NCBI GenBank assembly: GCA_021730905.1
Contig: JAKFYK010000025.1
Location: 145,377-209,376 of the forward strand
DNA: 64,000 bases
Origin: Betaproteobacteria bacterium
GTDB taxonomy: Bacteria > Pseudomonadota > Gammaproteobacteria > Burkholderiales > SG8-41
Direction: 5' to 3'
Shown here: in pieces, positions 1 to 8,869 of the stretch
How positions within the stretch are numbered: position 1 is the first letter of the stretch
How the letters are laid out: the number at the start of each line of letters is the position of its first letter
Notes under the pieces: generated by a model
What the model saw: only the letters and a program-made list of their open reading frames with translations
Databases searched by the model: none
What the model was told of the DNA's origin: nothing
Translations under genes and position numbers: made by a program

Positions 1-342
1 GGCCAGCACCAGCTTGTCGTACGGCAGCTCATGACCGCGTGCCGAGCGCACCACTTTGCGTGCGCGATCAATGGCGACCGCCTTGTCTCCAAGTCTCAGC
101 GTGATGCCATGCTGCTCAAAAAATCCTTCGGGCACCAGGTTCAATTCGTCGGCGGATTTCCCGGAAAAGAAACTGGTGAGCTGCACGCGATCGTACGCAG
201 GCCTCGGCTCGGCACAGAAAACGGTGATGTCTATCGGGTGCGTTTCCGAACGGCTGACCAGTTGCTCCAGAAAGCGCTGACCAATCATGCCATTGCCAAT
301 AACGACAATTTTTTTGTTCTTCACGTTCGTTTCCTCGATCAT
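1..342 (-). CDS. nirB: NirB-type nitrite reductase flavoprotein, N-terminal part (cut by window edge)
   Basis: Only the first 114 codons are in the window; the frame runs open off the left edge. The protein begins MIEETNVKNKKIVVIGNGMIG, a Rossmann dinucleotide-binding loop (GxGxxG), followed by ITVFCAEP and AYDRVQLTSFFSGKS, which match the FAD-binding N-terminus of the large subunit of NAD(P)H-dependent assimilatory nitrite reductase. The ATG at 342 overlaps the stop of the preceding gene as ATGA, so translational coupling is likely; a GTG at 324 (just before KNKKIVVIG) is an alternative start. Reading order after nasA, cobA and a first flavoprotein supports a role in reducing nitrite to ammonium. 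Whether the siroheme domain follows cannot be seen, so the symbol is provisional. Confidence 0.8.
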   Translation of the reverse strand, partial: MIEETNVKNKKIVVIGNGMIGQRFLEQLVSRSETHPIDITVFCAEPRPAYDRVQLTSFFSGKSADELNLVPEGFFEQHGITLRLGDKAVAIDRARKVVRSARGHELPYDKLVLA

Positions 343-1694
343 TTCCGCACCGTATCATTCACTGCAAATTGCAGTGCTGCGCGATGCGCTGCGCCGTCAA
401 TCAGTGCCATTTCCGTCTCGCCGGACACTTCCATCCCGTCAGCCATTTGAGCAGCATTGCCTTGCGCCTGGCGACCGGCATTTTCGAGGCTCGCCTGGCC
501 GAACATCAAATGATCGCGAATGTCGGCGACGTTTTTTTTCCCGCACAGCATCTGCAAATACCATGCGCCATCACTGGTGTCGCCGACCATCACACCACCG
601 ACGATACAATCGTCTTTTAGCACCAGTTTTTTGTAAACGCCGCCTATGGGATCGTGCAAAACGATTTCTTCGGTTTCATCACCGCCTTGAAAACTGCCCG
701 CCGAAAAAAGTTCAACACCTGTCACCTTGAGCTTGGTCGAAGTCACCGAACCTTCGTAGCGCCCTATGCCCATGTTTGCGAGATGATTTGCGCACACCTT
801 GCCCATCTCGAACAGCGGCGCCACCAGCCCGTATGCGATACCACGATGCGAGGCACACTCGCCCACGGCGTAAATGCGCGGATCGTAGGTTTGCATGGTG
901 TCGCTCACCACTACGCCGCGCGTACAGTAGAGGCCCGCCGCCTTCGCCAGATCATCATTGGGTTTGATGCCTACCGCCATCACTACCAGATCGGCAGAAA
1001 TATCTTCGCCATCGGAAAAACGCAGACTACCGACCCGCCCGTCGGCATTCGCCAGAATCGCCGTGGTCTGCGTCCCCAGAAGAAATTTCAATCCCTTATT
1101 CTCCAGGGACTTTTGCAGCATATCCGCCGCGGTTTTATCCAACTGCCGCTCCATCAGCCATTCCGCCAGATGTACTACCGTGACATCCATGCCGCGCAGC
1201 TTCAGGCCATTGGCCGCTTCGAGCCCCAGCAAGCCGCCGCCGATCACCACCGCGCGCTGGTATTTGCTGGCAGCCTCGATCATGGCATTGGTATCTTGTA
1301 TGTCGCGGTAGGTAATCACGCCCGGCAAGTCCTTGCCCGGTATCGGCAGCACAAAGGGATTGGAGCCGGTCGCCAGCAACAAGCGGTCGTACGATTGTTC
1401 AGTGCCATCATCAACAATCACTTTGCGCGCCACGCGGTCAATCCGGGTGATTTTTTTCTCCAGGCGCAGCGTGATGCCGTTCTTCTCGTACCAATGGACG
1501 TCATTGAGCATGATCTCGCTGAACGTCATCTCGCCGGCAAGCACCGGCGACAGCAGGATGCGGTTGTAGTTGGCATGGGGTTCTGCGCCAAACACCGTAA
1601 TGTCGTACAAATCCGGAGAAATCCGCAGAATCTCTTCCAGAGTGCGAACACCCGCCATGCCGTTGCCGATCACTACCAGTTTCATTCTTTTCAC
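339..1694 (-). CDS. NirB-like FAD/NAD(P)-dependent oxidoreductase of the nitrate assimilation operon
   Basis: 451 residues. Two Rossmann loops are visible: VVIGNGMAG near residue 7 (FAD) and VVIGGGLLGLEAA near residue 148 (NAD(P)H); the FAD-contacting IYAVGECASHRG lies near residue 275. This is the architecture of the NirB flavin portion, but the protein ends after a short tail with no siroheme/4Fe-4S sulfite-reductase-like domain (NirB itself is about 800 residues). It is therefore a stand-alone flavoprotein, paralogous to the gene that follows it. Both ends overlap neighbours by ATGA, indicating one transcript with cobA and nasA. It may pass electrons from NAD(P)H to the nitrate reductase (NasB-like role) or be a separate nitrite reductase component; the sequence does not decide which. 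Confidence 0.85.
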   Translation of the reverse strand: MKRMKLVVIGNGMAGVRTLEEILRISPDLYDITVFGAEPHANYNRILLSPVLAGEMTFSEIMLNDVHWYEKNGITLRLEKKITRIDRVARKVIVDDGTEQSYDRLLLATGSNPFVLPIPGKDLPGVITYRDIQDTNAMIEAASKYQRAVVIGGGLLGLEAANGLKLRGMDVTVVHLAEWLMERQLDKTAADMLQKSLENKGLKFLLGTQTTAILANADGRVGSLRFSDGEDISADLVVMAVGIKPNDDLAKAAGLYCTRGVVVSDTMQTYDPRIYAVGECASHRGIAYGLVAPLFEMGKVCANHLANMGIGRYEGSVTSTKLKVTGVELFSAGSFQGGDETEEIVLHDPIGGVYKKLVLKDDCIVGGVMVGDTSDGAWYLQMLCGKKNVADIRDHLMFGQASLENAGRQAQGNAAQMADGMEVSGETEMALIDGAAHRAALQFAVNDTVRK

Positions 1695-2455
1695 GCCGAT
1701 TTCCTTGATAGTTCCCGCACGTCCTTGCGCACCGCAAATCGCACGACTTCACCCACCACTATCAGCGCCGGACTCGCCAAACCTTCGCGCGCTACCGCGT
1801 CAACCACCTGATCAAGCCGACTCACCACGCTGCGTTGCGTAGACAAAGTGCCGTTTTGCACCACCGCTACCGGCATCGATGCGGGTATACCCGCATCGCG
1901 CAATCCGCCAACGATGCCCGCGAGATTGCTCAACCCCATGTAAATCACCAACGTTGTATCGCTGTGCGCCAGCGCCCGCCAATTGGGTTGAGCACCAGCG
2001 CGCGAATTACCCGTAACGAAAGTGACGCCCCGGCAAAAGTCACGATGCGTCACCGGTATGCCCAGTGCTGCGGGCACGCCGAGGCCTGCCGTAATGCCGT
2101 TCACGATTTCCACTGCAATTCCCGCACGGCACAGGGTTTTTACTTCTTCTCCGCCGCGTCCAAACACGTACGGATCGCCACCCTTCACACGCGCCACCGT
2201 GAGACCCTGGCGCGCGAGTTGCAGCATTTTGCGTTCAATAAAGGCTTGCGGCGTGGAGCGGGCGCCACCGCGCTTTCCCACTTCGATAACCCGCGCTTGT
2301 GGCTTCACGAACCGCAAAACTTCCCGGTTCACCAGATCATCAATCAACACCACTTGCGCTTCACCCAGCGCGCGTACCGCTTTCAACGTAAGCATTTCCA
2401 CGTCACCGGGTCCCGCGCCGATCAGCCACACTTTGCCACCGATGGGTTTGCTCAT
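1691..2455 (-). CDS. cobA: Uroporphyrinogen-III C-methyltransferase (SUMT)
   Basis: 254 residues, the usual size of stand-alone SUMT. The N-terminal signature VWLIGAGPGDVEMLTLKA and the later VARVKGGDPYVFGRGGEE are the classic SAM-dependent tetrapyrrole methylase motifs; VTGNSRAG and TLVIYMGL follow in family order. The enzyme adds two methyl groups to uroporphyrinogen III to give precorrin-2, the entry to siroheme, which is the prosthetic group of assimilatory nitrite reductase. Its position between nasA and the NirB-like genes, with ATGA overlaps on both sides, fits dedicated siroheme supply. It lacks the CysG dehydrogenase/ferrochelatase domain, so those steps must be encoded elsewhere. 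The name cysG-type or nasF would be equally acceptable. Confidence 0.93.
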   Translation of the reverse strand: MSKPIGGKVWLIGAGPGDVEMLTLKAVRALGEAQVVLIDDLVNREVLRFVKPQARVIEVGKRGGARSTPQAFIERKMLQLARQGLTVARVKGGDPYVFGRGGEEVKTLCRAGIAVEIVNGITAGLGVPAALGIPVTHRDFCRGVTFVTGNSRAGAQPNWRALAHSDTTLVIYMGLSNLAGIVGGLRDAGIPASMPVAVVQNGTLSTQRSVVSRLDQVVDAVAREGLASPALIVVGEVVRFAVRKDVRELSRKSA

Positions 2456-5169
2456 GCCGCGGCCTTTTCATGTTCGGCCACCAGTAATTTCACCGCAGGC
2501 AGACAGGAACCGCATTCCGTGCCGCACCTGAGTTTGGCTTGCAAAACCGCGAGCCCCGACCCCGTGGCGACTTCGTTGCGGATTTCCTGTTCGGATACGT
2601 CATGGCACGCGCACACGATGCGTCCGCGGCCCGGGGTTGCGCGCGGTGCCGAGGCGACCGGCGCCAGCAGCCACGGACGCACCGCCTCGGCGGATGCGCC
2701 CTGCACCATCATGTTTTTCAGCCATTCCTGCGCCGCCGTCTCACCGGCAAGGCACACGCTCTGTACCACGCCGTCTTCGATACACGCTTTTTTCTCCACG
2801 CGGCGGCGCGTATCGACATAGCGCATGGTGTGTTCGACGCTCATGCCCAGCAGCACATCGAGTCGATCGAGCACCGCATCAGCGATCGGCGCGGTGCTGT
2901 AGCCGCGCACCTGAACCACGGTCGTTTCGCGTCCCGCCAATCCGACATGCGCGTAATCAAACTGCGCAAGCAGGGGTTGCACATCATCGATAAATGCGAG
3001 CGCATCGCCGTGGTGGTCCGCATCAAAGCGCCGCAAAGCGACCACCTGGAACGGCAAATCGAGCTTCTCGGCCTGAACGGCTGCGTGCTTGAGTTCCGGT
3101 TGTTTCGACAGGGCGTCGAACGCCGGCATCGTCAACGCGTTGGCGCCGCTCGAATTCATGTTGCGGCTGCCCCAGTGCATGGGCATGAAAGTCTGGCCGG
3201 AACGCAACTCATCGCTCGCCACGACGCGCACGGTAATCGCGCCGCGTTTCGATTTCACGCGCACCACGTCGCCATCAATGAGCCGCCGCAACGCCATGTC
3301 ATGCGTATTCATCGCCAGCTGCGGCTCTTCGGCGTGGTTGTGCAGCCGCGCAACTCTTCCGCTGCGGCTCATGCCATGCCATTGGTCGCGCAGCCGTCCA
3401 GTATTGAAATGCAGCGGATACCGCTCATCCGTTTTTTCCGCCGTGGCCTTGAACGGTGTATCGACGAAGCGTGCGCGGCCCGACGGCGTCGGAAATTTTC
3501 CGTCTTCGTACAAGCGCGTCTTGCCGCTTGTTGCGCCTTGTGGAAACGGCCATTGTTGCGGGCCACGCGATTCCAGCAGCGTATAACTCAGGCCGGTGAT
3601 ATCGAGGTCACGCCCGCGTGTGGATTCGCGATGCTCCTTGAACACGTCTTTGGCGTGGGGGTAGGCAAACAGGCGTTGCGTATCGGTATTGCCGAGTTTC
3701 TCGCCAAGGCACAGCGCAAAATCGCGCGCGATTTTCCAATCTGCCCGCGACTTGCCCGGTGCGGGCGCCGCACACCGCACGCGCGAGATCCGGCGCTCGG
3801 AATTGGTGACCGTGCCCTCTTTCTCGCCCCACGTGGCCGCCGGTAGCAGCACGTCCGCGTAAGCCGCCGTTTCGATTTCCGCAAACGCGTCCTGCACCAC
3901 CACCAACTCTGCCTTGGCCAGCGCCTCATGCACCCGCGTCACGTCGGGCATCGATTGCGCCGGATTGGTGCAGGCGATCCATACCGCTTTAATCGTGCCG
4001 GCATGCAGCGCGTCAAAGAGTTCCACAGCGGTCTTGCCGGGCGTGGCGGGCACATCCGCCACACCCCACAGTGCGGCGACTTCTGCGCGGTGCGCCGCGT
4101 TGGCCATGTCGCGATGCGCCGAGAGCAAATTCGCCATGCCGCCCACTTCGCGTCCGCCCATGGCATTCGGCTGCCCCGTCAACGAAAACGGACCCGCGCC
4201 GGGCTTGCCGATTTGCCGTGTAGCCAAATGCAGGTTGATCAGCGCTGCATTGTTGTGCGTGCCGTTGACCGATTGATTGAGGCCCTGGCAATAGAGTGAG
4301 AGCGTCGCCGCGGATTCAGCAAACAGCTTCGCGGCCCCGACGATATTCGCCGCCGGCACACCGCAGATTTCAGCCGCTGCTGCCGGCGTATATCCACTGA
4401 CCGTTTCCTTCAGCGCTTCAAAGCCCTCGGTATGTGCAGCGATGTAGTCATGGTCCACCAGCCCCTCCCGCAGCATCACATGCAGCATGCTGTTGTAGAG
4501 CGCGACGTCGCTGCCGGGGAGTATGGCCAGATGCAAATCGGCTTCGCGCGCGGTGTCTGTACGACGCGGGTCAACCACGATAGTCTTGAGATCGGGATTC
4601 GTGGTACGCGCAGCTTCGATGCGCCGGTACAGCACGGGATGCGCATACGCGGTATTGGATCCCGCGATAAACAGGCACGTTGCGTGGTCGATATCGTCGT
4701 AGCACGCTGGTGGCGCATCCGCGCCCAGCGTGGCTTTATAGCCCGCAACGGCGGACGACATGCAAAGCCGCGAATTGGTGTCGATGTTGTTGGTGCCAAT
4801 CAGCCCCTTGGCGAGCTTGTTGAATACATAGTAGTCCTCGGTCAACAATTGCCCGGAGATGTAAAACGCCACGCTGTCGGGGCCGTGCTCACGGATGATC
4901 GCGGCAAACCTTTCCGCGACAAAATCCAGCGCCGTATCCCAATCAGTGCGCGCGCGCGGCACACTGCGATTCACGCGCAACTCGGGATACAGCGCGCGGC
5001 CCGCAAGGCCCGTGGTCAGGTGCAGCGTCGAACCCTTGGTACACAATCGTCCCGAATTGGCAGGATGAGCTGGATCACCGCGTACGCCGGTGACGCGCTC
5101 GCCGTCGGTCGAGATCAATACGCCGCAGCCGACGCCGCAGTAGGGACAAGTAGACGCAATTTCTCGCAT
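2452..5169 (-). CDS. nasA: Assimilatory nitrate reductase catalytic subunit with C-terminal BFD-like 2Fe-2S domain
   Basis: 905 residues. The N-terminus has CPYCGVGCG (Cys 8, 11, 15) plus a later GRLCTKG cysteine, the 4Fe-4S ligands of the Mo-bisMGD oxidoreductase family. A long molybdopterin domain follows (SRLCMSSAVAGYK, GQPNAMGGREVGG, WGEKEGTVTNSERRISRVR) and then the MGD-binding C-terminal domain (LHFNTGRLRDQWH, MPMHWG). The last 60 residues (IVCACHDVSE, then LRCGTECGSCLPAVK) form a BFD-like 2Fe-2S domain as in NasA/NarB of many proteobacteria. The protein is cytoplasmic, with no signal peptide. It reduces nitrate to nitrite. It is first in the operon; its ATG lies one base after the predicted sigma-54 transcription start, so the message may be leaderless. 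Confidence 0.95.
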   Translation of the reverse strand: MREIASTCPYCGVGCGVLISTDGERVTGVRGDPAHPANSGRLCTKGSTLHLTTGLAGRALYPELRVNRSVPRARTDWDTALDFVAERFAAIIREHGPDSVAFYISGQLLTEDYYVFNKLAKGLIGTNNIDTNSRLCMSSAVAGYKATLGADAPPACYDDIDHATCLFIAGSNTAYAHPVLYRRIEAARTTNPDLKTIVVDPRRTDTAREADLHLAILPGSDVALYNSMLHVMLREGLVDHDYIAAHTEGFEALKETVSGYTPAAAAEICGVPAANIVGAAKLFAESAATLSLYCQGLNQSVNGTHNNAALINLHLATRQIGKPGAGPFSLTGQPNAMGGREVGGMANLLSAHRDMANAAHRAEVAALWGVADVPATPGKTAVELFDALHAGTIKAVWIACTNPAQSMPDVTRVHEALAKAELVVVQDAFAEIETAAYADVLLPAATWGEKEGTVTNSERRISRVRCAAPAPGKSRADWKIARDFALCLGEKLGNTDTQRLFAYPHAKDVFKEHRESTRGRDLDITGLSYTLLESRGPQQWPFPQGATSGKTRLYEDGKFPTPSGRARFVDTPFKATAEKTDERYPLHFNTGRLRDQWHGMSRSGRVARLHNHAEEPQLAMNTHDMALRRLIDGDVVRVKSKRGAITVRVVASDELRSGQTFMPMHWGSRNMNSSGANALTMPAFDALSKQPELKHAAVQAEKLDLPFQVVALRRFDADHHGDALAFIDDVQPLLAQFDYAHVGLAGRETTVVQVRGYSTAPIADAVLDRLDVLLGMSVEHTMRYVDTRRRVEKKACIEDGVVQSVCLAGETAAQEWLKNMMVQGASAEAVRPWLLAPVASAPRATPGRGRIVCACHDVSEQEIRNEVATGSGLAVLQAKLRCGTECGSCLPAVKLLVAEHEKAAA

Positions 5170-5180
5170 AGCACACTAGG

Positions 5181-5196
5181 AGCAACCTCCGTGCCA
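5181..5196 (-). promoter_or_regulatory. Sigma-54 (RpoN) promoter of the nasA operon
   Basis: On the minus strand the sequence TGGCACGGAGGTTGCT matches the sigma-54 -24/-12 consensus (TGGCAC, 5 bases, TTGCW) at every defining position. The -12 GC dinucleotide lies at 5182-5183, placing the expected transcription start near 5170, directly before the nasA ATG at 5169. Nitrogen-regulated sigma-54 control is well known for nas operons. Confidence 0.85.
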
Positions 5197-5256
5197 TGTA
5201 AATTTATAATTAATAAACAGTTATTTAAGCTCCGATTCCCAAGAGAGTGGCTCGTT

Positions 5257-5304
5257 ATTGGTGCAAAGCACCAATATGAGGCATGCTGTTGGTGCATAAT
5301 GCGC
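5257..5304. promoter_or_regulatory. Candidate activator site(s), NtrC-like half-sites upstream of the sigma-54 promoter
   Basis: A perfect palindrome ATTGGTGCAAAGCACCAAT occupies 5257-5275, with a third half-site TTGGTGCATAATGCGC at 5289-5304. These repeat the GCACC/GGTGC elements of NtrC sites and sit about 87-135 bases upstream of the expected nasA start, a normal distance for an enhancer-binding protein. The order of the half-sites is not the textbook NtrC arrangement, so another regulator is possible. The site also lies just upstream of the divergent DUF192 gene. Confidence 0.5.
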
Positions 5305-5390
5305 TGCAGATTGATTTCCACTCTGCCGCGGCAATTGCTTGGCGCGCCGCCAGTCAACGCCACAGCACAGCGCAGCGTTCAGTTCTGGCC

Positions 5391-5849
5391 ATGAAAAAAT
5401 CCCCCATCCTGATGTACCTGCGCGCCTTGATCTTGGTCGCGCTTGCCGCCACAACGATGGCTGCGCGCGCGCAAATGCCGGAAATAACCTTGACCATCGC
5501 CGGCAACAAACTCACCGCCGAAGTCGCCGCCACCAACCCGGAGCGCATGCAGGGTCTGATGCATCGGCGCATGATGCCGGAAAATCGCGGCATGCTGTTT
5601 GTGTTCACCGACGTGTCGCGACACGCGATGTGGATGGAAAATACCTACATTCCGCTGTCGGTCGCATTCATCGACAGCGACGGCGTCATCACCAATATCG
5701 AAGACATGAAACCACACACGCGCGATGCACACCCGGCGGTAAAACCTGTGCGCTACGCGCTGGAAATGAATCTGGGCTGGTTCACAAAGCGCGGCATCAA
5801 GCCGGGCGCGAAGCTTGAAGGACTGGAAAAAGCGCCTGCGCCAAAGTAA
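5391..5849 (+). CDS. DUF192 family secreted protein
   Basis: 152 residues from the ATG at 5391. Upstream in-frame ATGs exist (5283), but only the start MKKSPILMYLRALILVALA gives a proper signal peptide (two lysines, hydrophobic core, cleavage after ARA or RAQ). The mature part carries the DUF192 hallmarks: ITLTIAGNKLTAEVA, RMQGLMHRRMMPENRGMLF, MWMENTYIPLSVAFID and a C-terminal YALEMNLGWF. The family is small, beta-rich and of unknown biochemical role, usually periplasmic. It is divergent from nasA and ends at a strong bidirectional hairpin, so it is likely monocistronic. Confidence 0.88.
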   Translation: MKKSPILMYLRALILVALAATTMAARAQMPEITLTIAGNKLTAEVAATNPERMQGLMHRRMMPENRGMLFVFTDVSRHAMWMENTYIPLSVAFIDSDGVITNIEDMKPHTRDAHPAVKPVRYALEMNLGWFTKRGIKPGAKLEGLEKAPAPK

Positions 5850-5865
5850 CGCGCGCACACCAATA

Positions 5866-5892
5866 AAAAAGCCCGGCAGTGCCGGGCTTTTT
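5866..5892. terminator. Bidirectional rho-independent terminator
   Basis: Stem GCCCGGC / GCCGGGC with a 3-base loop, preceded by five A and followed by five T, so it works on both strands. It sits between the convergent DUF192 gene and the Urate_ox_N-like gene. Confidence 0.92.
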
Positions 5893-5911
5893 CATACGCC
5901 AGCAGCCTAAT

Positions 5912-6496
5912 TCACAGGCCGCCGTTTTGCTGTGCCACCATGCAGAATAGCATCGGAATCGACAGCATGGTATTAATGCGCGAGGTCATGCCAGCCAGTT
6001 TCGCGGCAGCGGCTTTTTCCTCAGCGGGAACGGTCACGATACCCAGCGCTTTCTTCTGGTTCGGCCAGATGATAAACCAGACGTTGAACGCCATCACCAG
6101 CGCGAGCCACATGCCTATGCCGATGGCGCGGAAGCCCGGGCCCAGCGTCAGTGCAGCGACGATGTAATTCGACATGGTTGCAAGCAGGAGTCCAGTCACT
6201 ACGGTTGCCAGCGCGGCCCAGCGGAACCAGAACAAAGCGGCCGGCGCAATCACTTTTCCGATGGCTGGTTTTTGCTCGTCGGGTATTTTCGGCATCGACG
6301 GCGTCTGCACGAAGTTGAAGTACCACAATATACCGATCCACATCACACCCGACATCACATGCAGCCAGCGCATGACAAACGTCCACCATGCATGCTCGCC
6401 AAATTTGCCGCCGGCGCCCATGATGAAAATAAGTGCGATGAGAATAACAACACCCGCGATAATGGTTTTCCCCAACGACGAAAAGAATGCAGCCAT
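5912..6496 (-). CDS. Urate_ox_N-like integral membrane protein (short PuuD-family form)
   Basis: 194 residues from the ATG at 6496, chosen because GGAGC lies just upstream and the start MAAFFSSLGKTIIAGV begins the first membrane segment; the longer open frame upstream is not protein-like. Four to five hydrophobic segments are visible (IIAGVVILIALIFIMG, WLHVMSGVMWIGILWYFN, FRWAALATVVTGLLLAT, MWLALVMAFNVWFIIWP). WLHVMSGVMWIG with the NFVQTPSMPKI stretch is typical of the urate oxidase N-terminal domain. Full-length PuuD urate hydroxylases carry an added cytochrome c domain, which is absent here, so urate oxidation is unproven. It is convergent with DUF192 and divergent from the kinase. Confidence 0.75.
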   Translation of the reverse strand: MAAFFSSLGKTIIAGVVILIALIFIMGAGGKFGEHAWWTFVMRWLHVMSGVMWIGILWYFNFVQTPSMPKIPDEQKPAIGKVIAPAALFWFRWAALATVVTGLLLATMSNYIVAALTLGPGFRAIGIGMWLALVMAFNVWFIIWPNQKKALGIVTVPAEEKAAAAKLAGMTSRINTMLSIPMLFCMVAQQNGGL

Positions 6497-6685
6497 AGGT
6501 ATGCTCCTTCCAGTATGTGTTGTAGTTCTTGCGGCGGGAATTCTAACACAAGGCCATTCGCGGGGCCGTCGCCGCGACGCTGCCGGATCGACCGCAATCG
6601 GTTGTTCGGCACGATTTAATTTCGCACCGGGCATGCTACGATGCCCGGCAGACATGAAAGCGCCTGGCCGAGATTCCCATTCTGC

Positions 6686-8869
6686 ATGAGCAGCCTGTCC
6701 ACCACGCCCGCCGCCGACACGCAACGAATGCCCATCTGGGCGTTGCTGACAGCGCTGATCATGACTGGCGCGGTAACGCACACCGTGTGGTACTTCACCT
6801 CAAGCCGCGACGATGCCGATGCTCGTGTTGGCTTCGAAATCCGCGCCAGCCAGATTGATATCGCCGTGCGCGAACGCATGCGCGAATACGAACAGGCGCT
6901 GCTGGGCATGTCGACGATTTTTGCTTCCGGCGTGTCGTTGGATCGCGCGCGCTGGATCGCGCAGTTCGAATTGCTGCGGCTGGCAGAGAATCATCCCGGC
7001 CTCGAGAACATCGGTTACGCGCCGAGGATAACGCCCGAAGAGAAACCGCACCACGAAGCCGCGCTGCGCAAACACGAGCACCCAGACTACGCCATACTTC
7101 CCGACGGTGCGCGGCCCATCTACACGCCGGTCGCCTATCTCGCTCCCACCCATGCGCAACAGCGCACGATGATCGGGCTCGATCTGTACCACGAAGCGTC
7201 ACTGCGCGCCGCCATGGACGCGGCAAGCGACACGGGGCGGGCCGTCATTTCGCGCAAAGCACTCGTGTCGCAAAATCAAAAAGACGGATGGCAAACCGGC
7301 TTTCTGATGGTCCTGCCGGTCTACCGGCGCGATGCCGCCATCACCACCGCGGCGCAGCGGCGCGAGGCGATTCAGGGTTTTGTCTTCTGCACTTTTCGCG
7401 CCCATGAGTTCGCGGCCACCCTGCTGGCAAGCAAACGCGATGTGCGCGTCGAGATATTCGACGGCACCGGCCAACACGCTGATGCCCTCGTGGTTGACAG
7501 CAGCGCAAAAAACGCGCCCACCGCCTCGCAGGCACCTCGATTTTTCATGCTCTCCACCATCCCGCTTCACGGCGGGACCTGGAGCCTGCGCGTCAGCACG
7601 CTGCCGGAGTTCGAATCGGCGATCAATCACGACAGCGCGCGCATCGCCACCGCAGGCGCGATGCTGATTTGTTTGCTTGCACTCACCATCCTCTGGTCGC
7701 AGCTAACGCTGCGCCGGCGCGCGGAAGTTATCGCCGAGCAAATGACGCGGGATCTGACGCAAAGCCGCGAGCAGTTGGAACTCGCACTCGAAGGGTCGGA
7801 CCTTGCGTTGTTCGACTGCAATATCAGCACGGGCGAATTACAACTGAGTTCGCGCTGGAGCCTTATGCTGGGTGGCAAGCCTGAACCCGTACGCACCACG
7901 CTGAAAGCGCTTGAGGCATTGGTCCCGCCGGAAGACCAGGGCGTTATCTCCACGCAGATCCGCGAACTTCTTGCTGGCCGCACCGACCGGTATCAGGTGG
8001 AACACCGCGTGCGCAGGCATGACGGCACGCTCATCTGGATTGCTAGTCACGCAAAGGTCGTCGAGCGCGACAGCATGAACCGTGCATTGCGGCTCGTCGG
8101 CACCAACCTCGACATCAGCCGGCGCAAGGAAATGGATCGCATGAAGAACGAATTCATTTCCACGGTAAGCCACGAGTTGCGCACACCGGTCACCGCCATG
8201 ATGGGCGCGCTGGGTCTGCTGCGCAGCGGCGCCGTCGGCCCTATACCCGGCAAGGCAGCGACGTTTGTCGACATGGCCTGCCAGAACGGCGAAAAACTGT
8301 CGGCGCTGGTCAACGACATACTCGCGCTTGAAAACTTGAATGCGGGACGCATGACATTGCAGATCAAGGCTGTCCCTCTCGCGTCATTTCTGCAACGCGC
8401 GATTTCGGCAAGCGCGGGCCTCGCCCAAAAAAAGAATATGCGCCTCACGCTCGCCCCCGTGCCCGAATCCTTGAGTGTGCACGCGGACGCCGAGCGGCTG
8501 TTGCAAGTTGTCACCAATCTGCTGTCCAACGCGGTAAAGTTCTCGCCCGCGGGTGAAAAAATCACTGTCACCGCCGAGGCGCGAGGCGCGGTAGCACGGG
8601 TCAGCGTCATCGACAACGGTTCGGGGATTCCGCCTGAGTTCAGGCAGCGCCTGTTTGAACGGTTTGCCCAGGCGGACGGCTCCAGCACCCGCGCGCAGGA
8701 CGGCACCGGACTGGGACTCGCCGTCTGCAAATCGCTGATTGAAGGCATGGGTGGCCAGATAGGTTATGCATCGGAAGCCGGAAAAAATACGCCGGGCACG
8801 ACGACGTTTTATTTTGATCTTCCCGTTGCCGGCGACGCGCAGCAACCCGCTGCACCTAAGAGCGCCTAA
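6686..8869 (+). CDS. Hybrid-less sensor histidine kinase (CHASE - PAS - HisKA - HATPase)
   Basis: 727 residues from the ATG at 6686. Order: N-terminal membrane segment (about 15-35), periplasmic CHASE domain (IDIAVRERMREYEQALLGM, NIGYAPRI), second membrane segment around residue 325, PAS/PAC region (ELALEGSDLALFDCNISTGE, VEHRVRRHDGTLIWIASH), then HisKA with the phosphorylated His496 in STVSHELRTPV and an HATPase domain with N box NLLSNAVKF, G1 DNGSGIP and G2 GTGLGLAV. No receiver domain and no neighbouring response regulator is present, so it is an orphan kinase; its ligand is unknown. Its stop codon lies inside the terminal inverted repeat of the element at 8859-9273, so the last residues (KSA) are partly element-derived. 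Confidence 0.9.
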   Translation: MSSLSTTPAADTQRMPIWALLTALIMTGAVTHTVWYFTSSRDDADARVGFEIRASQIDIAVRERMREYEQALLGMSTIFASGVSLDRARWIAQFELLRLAENHPGLENIGYAPRITPEEKPHHEAALRKHEHPDYAILPDGARPIYTPVAYLAPTHAQQRTMIGLDLYHEASLRAAMDAASDTGRAVISRKALVSQNQKDGWQTGFLMVLPVYRRDAAITTAAQRREAIQGFVFCTFRAHEFAATLLASKRDVRVEIFDGTGQHADALVVDSSAKNAPTASQAPRFFMLSTIPLHGGTWSLRVSTLPEFESAINHDSARIATAGAMLICLLALTILWSQLTLRRRAEVIAEQMTRDLTQSREQLELALEGSDLALFDCNISTGELQLSSRWSLMLGGKPEPVRTTLKALEALVPPEDQGVISTQIRELLAGRTDRYQVEHRVRRHDGTLIWIASHAKVVERDSMNRALRLVGTNLDISRRKEMDRMKNEFISTVSHELRTPVTAMMGALGLLRSGAVGPIPGKAATFVDMACQNGEKLSALVNDILALENLNAGRMTLQIKAVPLASFLQRAISASAGLAQKKNMRLTLAPVPESLSVHADAERLLQVVTNLLSNAVKFSPAGEKITVTAEARGAVARVSVIDNGSGIPPEFRQRLFERFAQADGSSTRAQDGTGLGLAVCKSLIEGMGGQIGYASEAGKNTPGTTTFYFDLPVAGDAQQPAAPKSA

